NCBI RefSeq assembly: GCF_003259675.1
Contig: NZ_PZJG01000008.1
Location: 41,826-105,825 of the forward strand
Source: Macrococcoides bohemicum
Lineage (GTDB): Bacteria; Bacillota; Bacilli; Staphylococcales; Staphylococcaceae
Direction of reading: 5' to 3'
DNA length: 64,000 bases
This document shows positions 27,194 to 36,810 of this stretch, piece after piece. The position numbers were made by a program, and so were the translations under genes. The first letter of the stretch is position 1; each line of letters begins with the position of its first letter. The notes below the pieces were generated by a model. The model had not been told where the DNA came from. It worked only from the letters and a program-made list of their open reading frames with translations, and did no database searches.

Positions 27194-28216
27194 TTATTTA
27201 ATTTTGAAAGCATCTTCCTGACTAAATGCCGGAACTGCCTTTGAAAGGTTATTCATATTCGTATCTTCTTTCAAATCTTTTTGTGTAATTTGAACAGGTT
27301 TAAATGCATAAGTCGCAGGGACTTTTTCGTCTTTAATGAGCTTTGCCAGAATTCTTACATCTGTTTCACCGATGACTTTAGGATTAACACTTGCAGATGT
27401 CTTCCAGTTGCTGTTTTTAGCTTTCATAAAGTTGATGTCCTGGTTTGAGATATCTATTGAATAAATCGGTAGATTGATTTTCTTTTCATTCAGTGCAAGA
27501 TAAGCGCCTTTTGTCATCTCATCCCAAGATCCCCATACCGCCTCAAAATCTTTTGGATTATGCTTTGAAAGTACAGCTTGTGTTTTCTTTTTCACATCGC
27601 CTTGTACATCTTCAAAATTCGTTGGTCCGATACTTTCAATGACTTTAATTTTGCCTTCGGTTTCATATTTTTTAAAGATTTCCTGACGTTTATCAAGCGG
27701 TAGGAAACCAGGTCCGACCCATAATTTAAGTACTTTTACAGGTTGTTCTTTATCTTTAATCAGCGCCTCTAATGATAACTTTGCTAATGCATGGTCATCT
27801 TGACTTGTAGCAACGACATTATCGATAACCTTGCCGTCTTTATCTGACTTTGTATCAAATGTAACAACTTTAATCTTTGCATCTGCAATTTTCTTAACCA
27901 AGTCATAGCTGTAATCTTCTTTACCGTGCGATAATACGATGCCGTCATATTTCTTTAGGATTGCCTGATCGACGAGCTGCTGAAACTTTGCGTCATTCCC
28001 ATTCGAAAGGAAAGTATCAACCTTAAGCCCAAGTTTCTCACCTTGTGATTTAGCACCCTCGATAAATTGTTTCGTGTGATCATCACTACCAAGGTTACGG
28101 ATAACAGCAATTTTCCTACCTTTCATTTCACCTGACGCTTCAGATTGTGATGTTGCCTGATTACATCCTGTAAGTAAGATACTTGTTGCAAGTAATAATT
28201 GTAATGGTTTCTTCAT
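27194..28216 (-). CDS. Periplasmic-binding-type lipoprotein of the mtn importer
   Basis: This 340-residue sugar-binding lipoprotein has a signal peptide with lipobox LLTGC (Cys18), a short linker, and a type I (RbsB/XylF-like) binding domain (KIAVIRNLGSDDHTKQFIEGAKSQGEKLGL, then LVDQAILKKYDGIVLSHG and FEAVWGSWDEMTKGAYLALN). It is anchored outside the membrane and feeds the permease. It overlaps mtnA by 4 bp and precedes the ATPase by 17 bp, so the order is mtnK-mtnA-SBP-ATPase-permease-mtnWXBD. Confidence 0.87.
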   Translation of the reverse strand: MKKPLQLLLATSILLTGCNQATSQSEASGEMKGRKIAVIRNLGSDDHTKQFIEGAKSQGEKLGLKVDTFLSNGNDAKFQQLVDQAILKKYDGIVLSHGKEDYSYDLVKKIADAKIKVVTFDTKSDKDGKVIDNVVATSQDDHALAKLSLEALIKDKEQPVKVLKLWVGPGFLPLDKRQEIFKKYETEGKIKVIESIGPTNFEDVQGDVKKKTQAVLSKHNPKDFEAVWGSWDEMTKGAYLALNEKKINLPIYSIDISNQDINFMKAKNSNWKTSASVNPKVIGETDVRILAKLIKDEKVPATYAFKPVQITQKDLKEDTNMNNLSKAVPAFSQEDAFKIK

Positions 28217-29235
28217 GCTTTAATCTCCTCAAATAATTTTGTGATTGTTTGTTCATGTGCTTCGATAATGCCGTGTTCTGTAATCAGCCCTGTGATTAAA
28301 CTGTTTGGTGTAATATCGAAAGCTGGGTTATAAATAGCTACGTCAGCTGCAACTTTATTGTCATAAATATGTGTGACTTCACGTACATCGCGTTCTTCGA
28401 TTGGAATTGCGTCTCCATGAGGTACGGTTAAATCAAAGGTTGGGGTTGGAGCTGCAACGTAAAACGGTACATTATAAAATTTTGCTGCAATTGCGAGTGG
28501 TAATGTGCCGATTTTGTTAACGACGTCGCCATTTAATGCTACGCGGTCACAACCGACAATAACAGCTGTAACATCTTGTTGCTGTAACACAGTGGCTGCA
28601 GTACTATCTGTAATTGTTGTAACATCGATGCCGGCTTGCGATAACTCAAAAGCTGTAAGTGCGCCTTGAAATCTCGGTCTAGTCTCATCGCTAAACACTT
28701 TAAATTGAATATCTTGAGCGTGAGCTAAATAAAATCCCGCTGTCGCTGTACCTAACGTGCTTGTTGCAAGACTACCTGGATTGCAATGCGTAATAAACGT
28801 TGAATTCGGTTTTATGAGTGGTAACGTATGTTTCCCGATACGGTCATTGATTGATTTATCATCTTCGTAAATGTGTTGAGCGAGCTTTTCTAAAGCCACG
28901 ATACTCTGATTGACATCTTCAGTGATGACCTGACTCAATCGTTCAAGCGCCCATAACAAGTTGATTGCTGTTGGTCGTGTATTGGATAGTCGTGTAATAA
29001 CGTCATGCATATAAATTTTAAAGTCTTTATCCCCGTTGTATTGTAAGGCACCGATTACAACACCATACGCTGCAGTAATTCCGATAGCTGGTGCACCGCG
29101 CACGATCATATCTTCAATTGCTACTGCTACTGCTTCATAATCTGTGCAGTCGATATACTGTATATCATGTGGTAATTTCGTCTGGTCAAGGAGCGTAAGA
29201 ACGCCATCTTTGTATTGAATGGATTGTAATGTCAT
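28213..29235 (-). CDS. mtnA: Methylthioribose-1-phosphate isomerase MtnA
   Basis: This eIF2B-related isomerase (340 aa) converts MTR-1-P to MTRu-1-P. The catalytic Cys (ITHCNPGSLAT) and Asp (GCDRVALNGDVVNKIGT) motifs are both intact, with the N-terminal RGAPAIGITAAYG segment. The stop overlaps the lipoprotein start, and the start overlaps the mtnK stop, so translation is coupled on both sides. Confidence 0.96.
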   Translation of the reverse strand: MTLQSIQYKDGVLTLLDQTKLPHDIQYIDCTDYEAVAVAIEDMIVRGAPAIGITAAYGVVIGALQYNGDKDFKIYMHDVITRLSNTRPTAINLLWALERLSQVITEDVNQSIVALEKLAQHIYEDDKSINDRIGKHTLPLIKPNSTFITHCNPGSLATSTLGTATAGFYLAHAQDIQFKVFSDETRPRFQGALTAFELSQAGIDVTTITDSTAATVLQQQDVTAVIVGCDRVALNGDVVNKIGTLPLAIAAKFYNVPFYVAAPTPTFDLTVPHGDAIPIEERDVREVTHIYDNKVAADVAIYNPAFDITPNSLITGLITEHGIIEAHEQTITKLFEEIKA

Positions 29236-30434
29236 GCCGCAATCTCCTTAAATTCTGTATATAGTGAGAATATAGATGGGTAGATGGATACCGATTCCGG
29301 ATATTGAATGAGCGATTTCGCAAACTTAATAAGCTGCACTTCTATCTGAGCGCGTTGCTGCTCAGGTAAAGTCGTTAAATCATTTACTTTAGCAAGTCCG
29401 ACGATACGACGAATAATTTCAAGTCCACATACTACATAAGCATCTTCAAGCACTGAACGGATATAGCTTGCATAAACTGAAGTTTGTTTCAATGCGACAT
29501 CTTTCGTCTTTTCCTGTAAGATCGCTAAACTTCTCTGTTTGAATACTTCTAATACATCAGTGATACTTTCGGCAATAAATTTAGCCTGTTCATCTCTGCC
29601 AAGCGCTTGCGCATTACTATATGCAAAGAAAAGGTGAGCGAGCACATTTCCGACATCATATCCTGCTGGCCCATAGAAACCGAATTCAGGATCAATGACT
29701 TTTGTTTCTGTTTCATTAACAAATACTGAACCTGAATGTAAATCACCGTGGATTAAACTTTGACTTTTATTTAAGAACTTAAGCTTCGCTTCTGCGACTG
29801 CAAGCTTTAATGCGTCATCGTTATAAAGTAACTGTTCGACGTATGGAAGTAAGGCACTACTGACCTCATTGCGAGAGAAATTATCGTAAAATGGCTCGGT
29901 GAACACGAGATCTTCAGATATCTCGCATAATTCGGGATTTATCGTATCTTTTTGTAAAGCTTTCTTCTCTTTAGCATCAAGTACAAAGTCTGATGTGTTA
30001 ATCAGTGTCTCAGCCAAATATGTCCCTAAATCAACACCGATATTCGGATAAATATTGCCATCGATTAAACCTTGGCGTAATACTGTGTAATCTTTTAAGT
30101 CTTCCATGATGACACATTTCATTACATCATCAATCGCATAAATATGCGGCACAAGTTGTGGTACGATGTCGCCGTGTACTTTGAGTAACTTCCCTTCACG
30201 AATTGTACGATCAGTTGATAATTTAAATTCATCTGAAATACGCGCTACGACGCCTGAATGTTTGACAATAATGGACTTGATGCCGTTAGATACACGAAAG
30301 ACATAATTTAAATTACCATCTCCGATTTCATTTACTGTTAACTTGTCACCGGGGTTAAATAAATTTGTAGTTTCAAGTATGTATGCTGCAATATCAACTT
30401 CCTGCATTAAGAAATATGAACTAAACTTAGACAA
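29232..30434 (-). CDS. mtnK: 5-Methylthioribose kinase MtnK
   Basis: This kinase (400 aa) phosphorylates MTR as the entry to methionine salvage. Its protein-kinase-like fold shows Brenner motif HGDLHSGSVFV and the metal-binding DPE in KVIDPEFGFYGPAGYDVGN. I chose the TTG at 30434 (LSKFSSYFLMQ), six bases after GAGGTG. Longer in-frame starts would run into the riboswitch terminator. It is first in the operon, directly behind the S-box leader. A dedicated MTR kinase next to a sugar importer supports uptake of free MTR. Confidence 0.95.
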   Translation of the reverse strand: MSKFSSYFLMQEVDIAAYILETTNLFNPGDKLTVNEIGDGNLNYVFRVSNGIKSIIVKHSGVVARISDEFKLSTDRTIREGKLLKVHGDIVPQLVPHIYAIDDVMKCVIMEDLKDYTVLRQGLIDGNIYPNIGVDLGTYLAETLINTSDFVLDAKEKKALQKDTINPELCEISEDLVFTEPFYDNFSRNEVSSALLPYVEQLLYNDDALKLAVAEAKLKFLNKSQSLIHGDLHSGSVFVNETETKVIDPEFGFYGPAGYDVGNVLAHLFFAYSNAQALGRDEQAKFIAESITDVLEVFKQRSLAILQEKTKDVALKQTSVYASYIRSVLEDAYVVCGLEIIRRIVGLAKVNDLTTLPEQQRAQIEVQLIKFAKSLIQYPESVSIYPSIFSLYTEFKEIAA

Positions 30435-30462
30435 TGGTTTCACCTCAGAATTAATTTTTTCA

Positions 30463-30620
30463 CAAAAAAAACGTTTCCCCGTATGCACGGGAAAACGTTA
30501 GCCATCAGTATCTCTACTTATCTTTCAGCACAATTGTACTGTAGGAATTGGCACCTTTTCCGTGTGGATAGGTTGCTGGACGTCATAGGGCCTAATCCCT
30601 CAGTCACTCTTGATAAATAA
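30463..30620 (-). promoter_or_regulatory. SAM-I riboswitch (S-box) with intrinsic terminator
   Basis: On the minus strand the S-box core is plain: AGAGTGACTGAGGGA, then GGCCCTATGACGTCCAGCAACC, then GGTGCCAATTCC, ending in GAAAGATAAG, which closes P1 (aptamer about 30517-30617). A terminator follows at 30463-30499, a stem of ACGTTT/AAACGT plus a GC-rich core, with a TTTTTTTT tail. High SAM should end transcription before mtnK; low SAM allows read-through of the whole salvage/import operon. Confidence 0.96.
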
Positions 30621-30644
30621 TTATTAAATTTTTTGTTAAGTTGA

Positions 30645-30673
30645 ATATTAAATTAATTAAATATATAAGTCAA
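30645..30673 (-). promoter_or_regulatory. Promoter of the mtn operon
   Basis: On the minus strand, TTGACT (30668-30673) and TAATAT (30645-30650) are 17 bp apart. This places the transcript start a few bases upstream of the S-box. Confidence 0.7.
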
Positions 30674-30783
30674 TAACTTTCTGAAAAAATTTTGTATTAC
30701 AAAATTTTTAAAAGCCGTTAATCATTCTATTTTAGAGGCTTTATGATAAAATTTAAGTAATGAAAAAATAAAGGAGAACCACT

Positions 30784-32079
30784 ATGGGCTACCAATTCCA
30801 AAAGATGCAGGAAGAGAAGGTATTCAAAGATCCGGTGCATCGCTATGTGCATGTACGGGATCAGTTGATTTGGGATTTAATCAAGACGAAGGAATTTCAG
30901 CGATTACGTCGAATAAAACAACTTGGTACGTTATATTTATCTTTTCATACGGCTGAACATTCACGTTTCAATCATTCGTTAGGCGTTTATGAAATCGTAC
31001 GTCGTATGATAGACGAAATATTTGCTGGACGTGAACATTGGCATAATGAAGATCGTCCGCTCGCATTATGTGCAGCACTGTTACATGATTTAGGCCATGG
31101 TCCGTTCTCTCATTGTTTCGAGAAGATTTTTAATACGGATCACGAGCTTTACACACAGCAGATCATATTAGGAGATACGGAAGTAAATCATGTGTTGTCA
31201 CGCGTTTCACCTGAATTTCCGAAAGAAGTAGCTGCTGTAATCAACAAGACACATCATAATAAGCTGGTCATTTCGATGATTAGTTCGCAGATTGATGCTG
31301 ACCGTATGGACTATCTGCAACGCGATGCTTTCTATACAGGTGTGAGTTATGGTAGTTTTGATATGGAACGTATATTAAGGCTTATGCGTCCGACAAAAGA
31401 TGAAGTTGTGATTAAAGAAAGTGGTATGCACGCTGTAGAAGATTATTTAATGAGCCGTTACCAGATGTACTGGCAAGTATATTTTCATCCAGTCAGTCGT
31501 GGTGGCGAAGTATTGTTAAATCGTGTCCTGAAACGTGCCAAAGTGTTGTATGAGGCAGGATATGCGTTTAAAGAACCACCTAAATATTTAGTGCCGTTCT
31601 TTAAATCAAATCAAGTGTCCGTTGATGCATATTTAAGACTCGATGAAATGGTGTTAAATTATTATCTGCAGCAATGGATTGACGAAGAGGACGCCATTTT
31701 AAGTGATTTATCGCGCAGATTTGTTAACCGTGATTTATTTAAACATTTACCGTTTGATGGTAATCGATTTACGATAGATGAACTAACTGAATTGTTTACG
31801 AAAGGGGGCATAGATCCGGATTATTATTTTGTTGTGGACTCGTTTAGTGACTTGCCATATGACTATAACAGACCTGGGATTAACTCGCGTAAACCAATTC
31901 ACTTAATAACGTCTACTGGCAAGATTAAAGAAATTAGTACTCAATCGGTTATAATCAATAGTATTACAGGTATTCAGAGAAAAGATTATAAAATTTACTA
32001 TCCTAAAGAAACAATTTTAAATATCGAAGACCTTGAAATTCGAGGTGCAATTATTAACGTATTAAATGAATTAGAATAG
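30784..32079 (+). CDS. ywfO: HD-domain phosphohydrolase (YwfO-like, dNTPase-related)
   Basis: This 431-residue metal-dependent hydrolase has an HD domain near the N-terminus: HSRFNHSLGVYE (first His), ALLHDLGHGPFSHCFE (HD pair plus second His) and SSQIDADRMDYLQRD (last Asp). The order matches SAMHD1/dGTPase-like proteins such as YwfO. Related enzymes hydrolyse dNTPs or nucleotides, but the substrate here is unproven. It starts after AAAGGAG and is followed 9 bp later by ywhD. The same neighbours occur upstream of argS in bacilli. Confidence 0.87.
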   Translation: MGYQFQKMQEEKVFKDPVHRYVHVRDQLIWDLIKTKEFQRLRRIKQLGTLYLSFHTAEHSRFNHSLGVYEIVRRMIDEIFAGREHWHNEDRPLALCAALLHDLGHGPFSHCFEKIFNTDHELYTQQIILGDTEVNHVLSRVSPEFPKEVAAVINKTHHNKLVISMISSQIDADRMDYLQRDAFYTGVSYGSFDMERILRLMRPTKDEVVIKESGMHAVEDYLMSRYQMYWQVYFHPVSRGGEVLLNRVLKRAKVLYEAGYAFKEPPKYLVPFFKSNQVSVDAYLRLDEMVLNYYLQQWIDEEDAILSDLSRRFVNRDLFKHLPFDGNRFTIDELTELFTKGGIDPDYYFVVDSFSDLPYDYNRPGINSRKPIHLITSTGKIKEISTQSVIINSITGIQRKDYKIYYPKETILNIEDLEIRGAIINVLNELE

Positions 32080-32088
32080 GGTGATAAT

Positions 32089-32586
32089 ATGGCAGAATTT
32101 CAGTTTAATATTATAAAAAATGATCCGCTTGACGGACATAAAGGTACGAATATCGGCTCGATTAGCTTAGATAATGTGGCACCAGTATTTCTTGATGTTG
32201 CTGAGAAAAAAGCATTTATCGATATCGGTGCGATGCATGCGCGTAGTGAAGTTGAAAAGCGTGTGAAATGGGTGACGGATAAATCTGAAACAGAAGGTCC
32301 TGACCAGAAAGAATACTGGCTCGTATGGGTAACGACAGAACGTGCAGAAGTCGGTCCGTATTATGCGGGGGCTACTGCTTGTTATATGGCAGTAAATAAG
32401 GAACGTAAACGTGGCTATAAAGTGATGGCTGAACACGTCAATATGATGGATAAATCGATGAAGCACAAGTTCATTTTAGATCAGATTGGTGATGACAATA
32501 AAGAGGTCCTAAAAGACTTCTTAATGCATCATAACCCTGAGATGTGGAACAATTCTGGTGAAGAACTAAAAACGATGTTAGGTTAA
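32089..32586 (+). CDS. ywhD: YwhD family protein
   Basis: This 165-residue soluble protein matches the YwhD family of bacilli. Characteristic stretches are FNIIKNDPLDGHKG, AFIDIGAMHARSEVEKRVKW, EYWLVWVTTERAEVGPYYAG and a C-terminal HHNPEMWNNS. No catalytic motif is evident and the function is unknown. It is co-transcribed with the HD hydrolase (9-bp gap). Confidence 0.85.
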   Translation: MAEFQFNIIKNDPLDGHKGTNIGSISLDNVAPVFLDVAEKKAFIDIGAMHARSEVEKRVKWVTDKSETEGPDQKEYWLVWVTTERAEVGPYYAGATACYMAVNKERKRGYKVMAEHVNMMDKSMKHKFILDQIGDDNKEVLKDFLMHHNPEMWNNSGEELKTMLG

Positions 32587-32762
32587 ACGGGCTAACGATA
32601 GTTCATCTTTTCTGGATACGGCGAGTATCCGCAAAATATAAGCACCGTCATATCATCAATTTTGTGACAAAAATGTGACTTTGATAATCGTGTAGATTTT
32701 CGGTTGTAATTTTTGCTTAACATTAGTAAGATATGAGTAGCTATAAAAATAGCTAGGACACT

Positions 32763-32796
32763 AAAGAAAGCAGGTATTTTTATACCTGCTTTCTTT
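32763..32796 (+). terminator. Strong terminator before ywiB
   Basis: A 15-bp perfect stem (AAAGAAAGCAGGTAT with ATACCTGCTTTCTTT) is followed by a T-rich tail. The 176 bp before it contain two smaller hairpins (GGATAC/GTATCC at 32615-32631 and TAGCTA/TAGCTA near 32739-32756), so a longer structured 3' UTR or small RNA is possible. Confidence 0.92.
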
Positions 32797-32839
32797 AATT
32801 TTATGCAAATTTTGTTATAATCATTAGTGGGTGATCAAC

Positions 32840-33247
32840 TTGAATATAGAGATTCATATAAAGCAACAAATCACAAATAGTGAAGGTACGGAGACATTCG
32901 ATTTAATTACTACAGGCACACTCATAAAAAAGGCACATACATATATTATGTATAAGGAAACAATCGATGATATCCTGACCGATGTACGTGTTAAGGTTGA
33001 GGATGAACGGGTGCGTATTAATCGAAAAGGTCAACTGACGTTAGATTTTTTGTTTGTCCCATACGAGACAACACAAAATATGTATCACCTGGCTAATCAA
33101 AAAACTGTTATGGAAGTTACAACCAATCAAATGTTCATCGAGTCTGATGAACATTCCGGTAAAGTTTACATTCAATACACAATTGTGAATAATCAAACTG
33201 TCTTAGGCAGTTATACATACGATATAGAATATAAGGAGCGAGTATAA
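32840..33247 (+). CDS. ywiB: DUF1934 beta-barrel protein YwiB
   Basis: This small protein (135 aa from TTG 32840, or 138 aa from GTG 32831) is of the DUF1934/YwiB lipocalin-like family. It has alternating beta strands, with [17 protein letters not shown] and GKVYIQYTI as typical segments. GGGTGA fits the TTG start. The stop shares a base with the argS ATG (TAATG), so it is coupled to argS exactly as in Bacillus. The function is unknown. Confidence 0.82.
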   Translation: MNIEIHIKQQITNSEGTETFDLITTGTLIKKAHTYIMYKETIDDILTDVRVKVEDERVRINRKGQLTLDFLFVPYETTQNMYHLANQKTVMEVTTNQMFIESDEHSGKVYIQYTIVNNQTVLGSYTYDIEYKERV

Positions 33248-34905
33248 TGAACATCGTACAACAGCAAAAAGAAACATTAATCGAAGAAATTAAACAGGCG
33301 ATATTAAAAGCAGCACTTGTTACAGAAGTACCGGAAATTAAAATTGAAATTCCAAAAGACACTAAAAATGGTGACTATGCAACAAACATCGCCATGGTGT
33401 TAACGAAACACGCTAAAAAAAATCCACGTGAAATTGCACAGGCAATCGTAGACCATTTAGATGTTAAAAAAGCGGATGTCACTAAAATTGATATCGCAGG
33501 TCCTGGATTTATCAACTTCTATATGGATAATGCATATCTCACTGGTATTATTACGGAAGCGTTAAATAAAAAAGATAATTTCGGTAAAGCAGAGCAACCT
33601 AAAAATGAAAAAATCTTAGTTGAGTATGTTTCGGCGAATCCGACTGGAAGCTTACATATTGGTCATGCAAGAAACGCTGCAGTGGGTGACACTTTATGCA
33701 ACGTATTATCTGCAGCAGGATATGATGTATTACGCGAGTATTATATCAATGATGCTGGTAAACAGATTGAAAACTTAGCATATTCTATTGAGGCACGTTA
33801 TTTCCAGGCATTAGGTCAAGAAATGGCACTGCCTGAAGATGGATATCATGGTAAAGATATTATTGAAATTGGTAAAAGGTTAGCTGCAGATCATCCTGAA
33901 TACAAAGATGCTGACAAAGCTGAGCGTATTAAAGCATTCCGTAAACTAGGATTAGATTATGAGATGGATAAGCTTAAAAAAGATTTAACTGAATTTAATG
34001 TTCATTTTGATAACTGGTTTAGTGAAACTTCACTTTATGAAAATAAAGAAATTGATAAAGCATTAGATAAGATGCGTGAAAATGGTTATTTATTTGAAGA
34101 AGATGGTGCAACGTGGTTACGTACAACTGAATTTGGTGATGATAAAGACCGCGTACTGATTAAAAAAGATGGCAGTTATACATACTTCCTTCCGGATATT
34201 GCGTATCACTACGATAAGATTGAACGTGGTTTTGATACGTTAATTAACTTGTTTGGTGCAGATCATCATGGTTATATTAACCGTCTAAAAGCATCACTTG
34301 AAACTTTTGGCACAGACTCTAAACGTTTAGAAATTCAAGTGATGCAGATGGTACGTTTATTGCAGGATGGCCAGGAAGTTAAGATGAGTAAACGTACAGG
34401 TAACGCAATTACGTTACGTGACATCATGGATGAAGTAGGCATTGACGCAGCACGTTACTTCTTAACGATGAGAAGCCCTGACTCACACTTTGATTTCGAT
34501 ATGGAACTTGCAAAGAGCGAATCTAGTGACAATCCAGTATACTACGCGCAATATGCACATGCGAGAATTTGTTCGATCTTACGTCAGGCAGCTGAAAATG
34601 ATATCACACCTTCTGCTGACGCAGACTTTAGTTTAATTACAAATGACAAAGCATTTGAATTGTTGAAACGTATCGCTGATTTTGAAACGGCAATCGATCA
34701 GGCAGCAGAAGCACGTGCACCACACCGCATTACAAATTATATTCAGGATTTAGCAGCGCATTTCCATAAATTCTATAATGCTGAGAAAGTATTAACAGAC
34801 GACCTGGAAAAGTCAAAAGCGCATGTAGCGTTAATTGAAGCGGCAAGAATCACATTACACAATGCTTTAACATTGATCGGTGTTTCAAGTCCTGAAAAGA
34901 TGTAA
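33247..34905 (+). CDS. argS: Arginyl-tRNA synthetase
   Basis: This class I synthetase (552 aa) charges tRNA-Arg. The class I signatures are present as [14 protein letters not shown] (~residue 137) and KMSKRTGN, with the N-terminal Add-1 domain (residues ~1-110, [18 protein letters not shown]) and the C-terminal anticodon-binding helices ending [13 protein letters not shown]. The ATG has AAGGAG upstream within the ywiB end. It is followed by a strong terminator. Confidence 0.97.
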   Translation: MNIVQQQKETLIEEIKQAILKAALVTEVPEIKIEIPKDTKNGDYATNIAMVLTKHAKKNPREIAQAIVDHLDVKKADVTKIDIAGPGFINFYMDNAYLTGIITEALNKKDNFGKAEQPKNEKILVEYVSANPTGSLHIGHARNAAVGDTLCNVLSAAGYDVLREYYINDAGKQIENLAYSIEARYFQALGQEMALPEDGYHGKDIIEIGKRLAADHPEYKDADKAERIKAFRKLGLDYEMDKLKKDLTEFNVHFDNWFSETSLYENKEIDKALDKMRENGYLFEEDGATWLRTTEFGDDKDRVLIKKDGSYTYFLPDIAYHYDKIERGFDTLINLFGADHHGYINRLKASLETFGTDSKRLEIQVMQMVRLLQDGQEVKMSKRTGNAITLRDIMDEVGIDAARYFLTMRSPDSHFDFDMELAKSESSDNPVYYAQYAHARICSILRQAAENDITPSADADFSLITNDKAFELLKRIADFETAIDQAAEARAPHRITNYIQDLAAHFHKFYNAEKVLTDDLEKSKAHVALIEAARITLHNALTLIGVSSPEKM

Positions 34906-34910
34906 TGCTT

Positions 34911-34942
34911 AAAAGAGTAGCGTTTACTAACGTTACTCTTTT
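34911..34942 (+). terminator. Terminator of argS
   Basis: A 14-bp stem (AAAAGAGTAGCGTT with AACGTTACTCTTTT, one G.T) is followed by AGTATTTTG. Confidence 0.88.
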
Positions 34943-35006
34943 AGTATTTTGTAAGAAAGATATTGCATATGGTATAATTATACAAAATTGAATTGATGGA
35001 GGATTT

Positions 35007-35870
35007 ATGAAGAAAACGTTATTTATACTCTTAATGACTATACTTTTCATTGTTTCAGGCTGCAATACAACAGACAAGGTACAGCAGTCTGACACACAAG
35101 AACGTATTATTTCACTAATACCGAGCAATACTGAAATTCTTTATGATTTAGGTGTTTATAAAGAGATTATCGGAGTTTCCACAGTTGATGATTATCCTAA
35201 ACAAGTGAAAGATAAAGAAAAGTTTGATGGGATGAAGCTTGATTATGAAGCGATATTAAAAGCGAAACCTACAATTGTCTTTGCACATCAATCGATGGAA
35301 AAAGCACAGGAGAAGACGTTACAAAAGTTGAAATCTAAAGGCATCAAAGTAGTCGTCGTTCAAGATGCTAATTCATTTGATTCGCTATATAAAAGCATAG
35401 AACAAATTGCTTCTGTCACACATAAAGAAGCAGAAGGTAAAGCGATGATAAAAGATATTAAACGTCAAATTCAAGAGACTGCGATTAATTACAAAAAGGA
35501 TGTCCAGGGTAAAAAAGTATTTCTTGAAATTTCATCACACCCCGACATTTATACAGGTGGAAATCATACATTGATGAACGATTTACTGAAACAGCTGGGT
35601 GCAGTCAATATATTTAGTGGTATAGAAGGTTACCAGGCAGTGAGTACGGAAGCAATCGTTAAGAAAAATCCGGACATCATTATTTCTACGAGCGGGCTGT
35701 CAAAAAAAGCTTTAATTAAAGAAGTAAAATCAAGGAATGGATTTAAGCATGTTGAAGCCGTAAAACAAAATCAAATCTATGCAGTTGATCCGGATACTGT
35801 ATCACGTCCCGGACCAAGAATTGCACAAGGTATGGAAACCATTGCACAAGCTATCGCAAATGAAAAATAA
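35007..35870 (+). CDS. Metal-chelate-binding lipoprotein (BtuF/FhuD-like)
   Basis: This 287-residue lipoprotein has a signal peptide with lipobox VSGC (Cys19) and a class III binding fold (RIISLIPSNTEILYDLGV, then IDYEAILKAKPTIVFAH-like and DTVSRPGPRIAQGM). The N-terminal SLIPSNTE and C-terminal RPGPRIAQG motifs favour the cobalamin/heme-type YvrC/BtuF subgroup over Fe-siderophore binders. It is coupled to a FecCD permease (11-bp overlap). No ATPase gene follows, so it must use an ATPase encoded elsewhere, as appears to be the case for the staphylococcal counterpart. Confidence 0.83.
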   Translation: MKKTLFILLMTILFIVSGCNTTDKVQQSDTQERIISLIPSNTEILYDLGVYKEIIGVSTVDDYPKQVKDKEKFDGMKLDYEAILKAKPTIVFAHQSMEKAQEKTLQKLKSKGIKVVVVQDANSFDSLYKSIEQIASVTHKEAEGKAMIKDIKRQIQETAINYKKDVQGKKVFLEISSHPDIYTGGNHTLMNDLLKQLGAVNIFSGIEGYQAVSTEAIVKKNPDIIISTSGLSKKALIKEVKSRNGFKHVEAVKQNQIYAVDPDTVSRPGPRIAQGMETIAQAIANEK

Positions 35871-36810
35871 CATTATCGTATTAACACTTATTCTTATCGT
35901 GACATTGCTATCGCTCTTTTACGATGACTTTGGATGGCTGGACGTAACGGATTCAATGGGTAAGACAATTTTACTGGAGATTAGACTGCCGAGAATTATT
36001 ACGGGTATGCTCGTCGGTATCATTCTTTCTATTACTGGTTATGTGTTTCAGACCGTATTAAATAACTATCTTGCGGATAGTTTTTCGTTAGGACTTGCAA
36101 GCGGTGCAAGTTTTGGGAGTGCACTTTCCATCGTACTGGGTTTAAGCATTACGATGACTGCGATGTTTAGTATTATATTCAGTATGATTACGCTCATGAT
36201 AGTAATTCTAGCAAGCTTAAATCATAAATTTAATTCACAGACGACATGGATGATACTAATCGGTATGTTGATTAACTTCTTCTTTTCTAGTCTCGTATAT
36301 GTGTTAGTGCTGATGTTTCCGGAGAAATCATCAAACATCATGAATTATTTGTTTGGCTCGATAAACTCGGTAAGTTTTAAAGATATTATGATTTTATTAC
36401 CATTAACTATTGTTGGCATGATGATTATTTATTTTTTGCAGCAGCAAATTGAAATACTCGGTTTAGGACAAGACCGAGCGATTGCACTTGGTTTACGAAC
36501 GAATACAATCATCTATATTTTGCTTATTACGACGAGTATTATGTGTGCTGTACTCATTAGTATGACAGGTATTATCGGATTTGTAGGTATGATTATCCCG
36601 CCATTTGTAAAACTGAATTTTAAAGGGAATCATCATGCGAAGCTGAATCTGACAATACTTCTTGCAGTATTACTCGTCTTAACGGGAGACTTTCTGGGTA
36701 GAGAAATGCTTTATCCAGTACAGATTCCTGTATCAATTATGATGTGTTTAATGGGTATGCCGCTATTACTATGGATTATTATGAAACAAAACAGAAATAC
36801 TATAAACTGA
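35860..36810 (+). CDS. FecCD-family ABC permease
   Basis: This permease (316 aa from MKNNIIVLTL) has about nine helices. The family segments LRLPRIITGMLVGIILSITGYVFQTVLNN and MTGIIGFVGMIIPPFVK are present. The start lies in the last codons of the lipoprotein gene. It imports the ligand of that lipoprotein, probably vitamin B12-like or iron chelates. The 3' end overlaps the convergent Nudix gene by 11 bp, leaving no room for a terminator between them. Confidence 0.85.
   Translation: MKNNIIVLTLILIVTLLSLFYDDFGWLDVTDSMGKTILLEIRLPRIITGMLVGIILSITGYVFQTVLNNYLADSFSLGLASGASFGSALSIVLGLSITMTAMFSIIFSMITLMIVILASLNHKFNSQTTWMILIGMLINFFFSSLVYVLVLMFPEKSSNIMNYLFGSINSVSFKDIMILLPLTIVGMMIIYFLQQQIEILGLGQDRAIALGLRTNTIIYILLITTSIMCAVLISMTGIIGFVGMIIPPFVKLNFKGNHHAKLNLTILLAVLLVLTGDFLGREMLYPVQIPVSIMMCLMGMPLLLWIIMKQNRNTIN

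Noticed and set aside
30463..30620. T-box leader
   Set aside because: The conserved T-box sequence is absent, and the element fits the S-box core throughout.
36800..36810. Overlap of two convergent gene ends as a sign of frame error
   Set aside because: Both proteins end where their families normally end; an 11-bp convergent overlap is ordinary.
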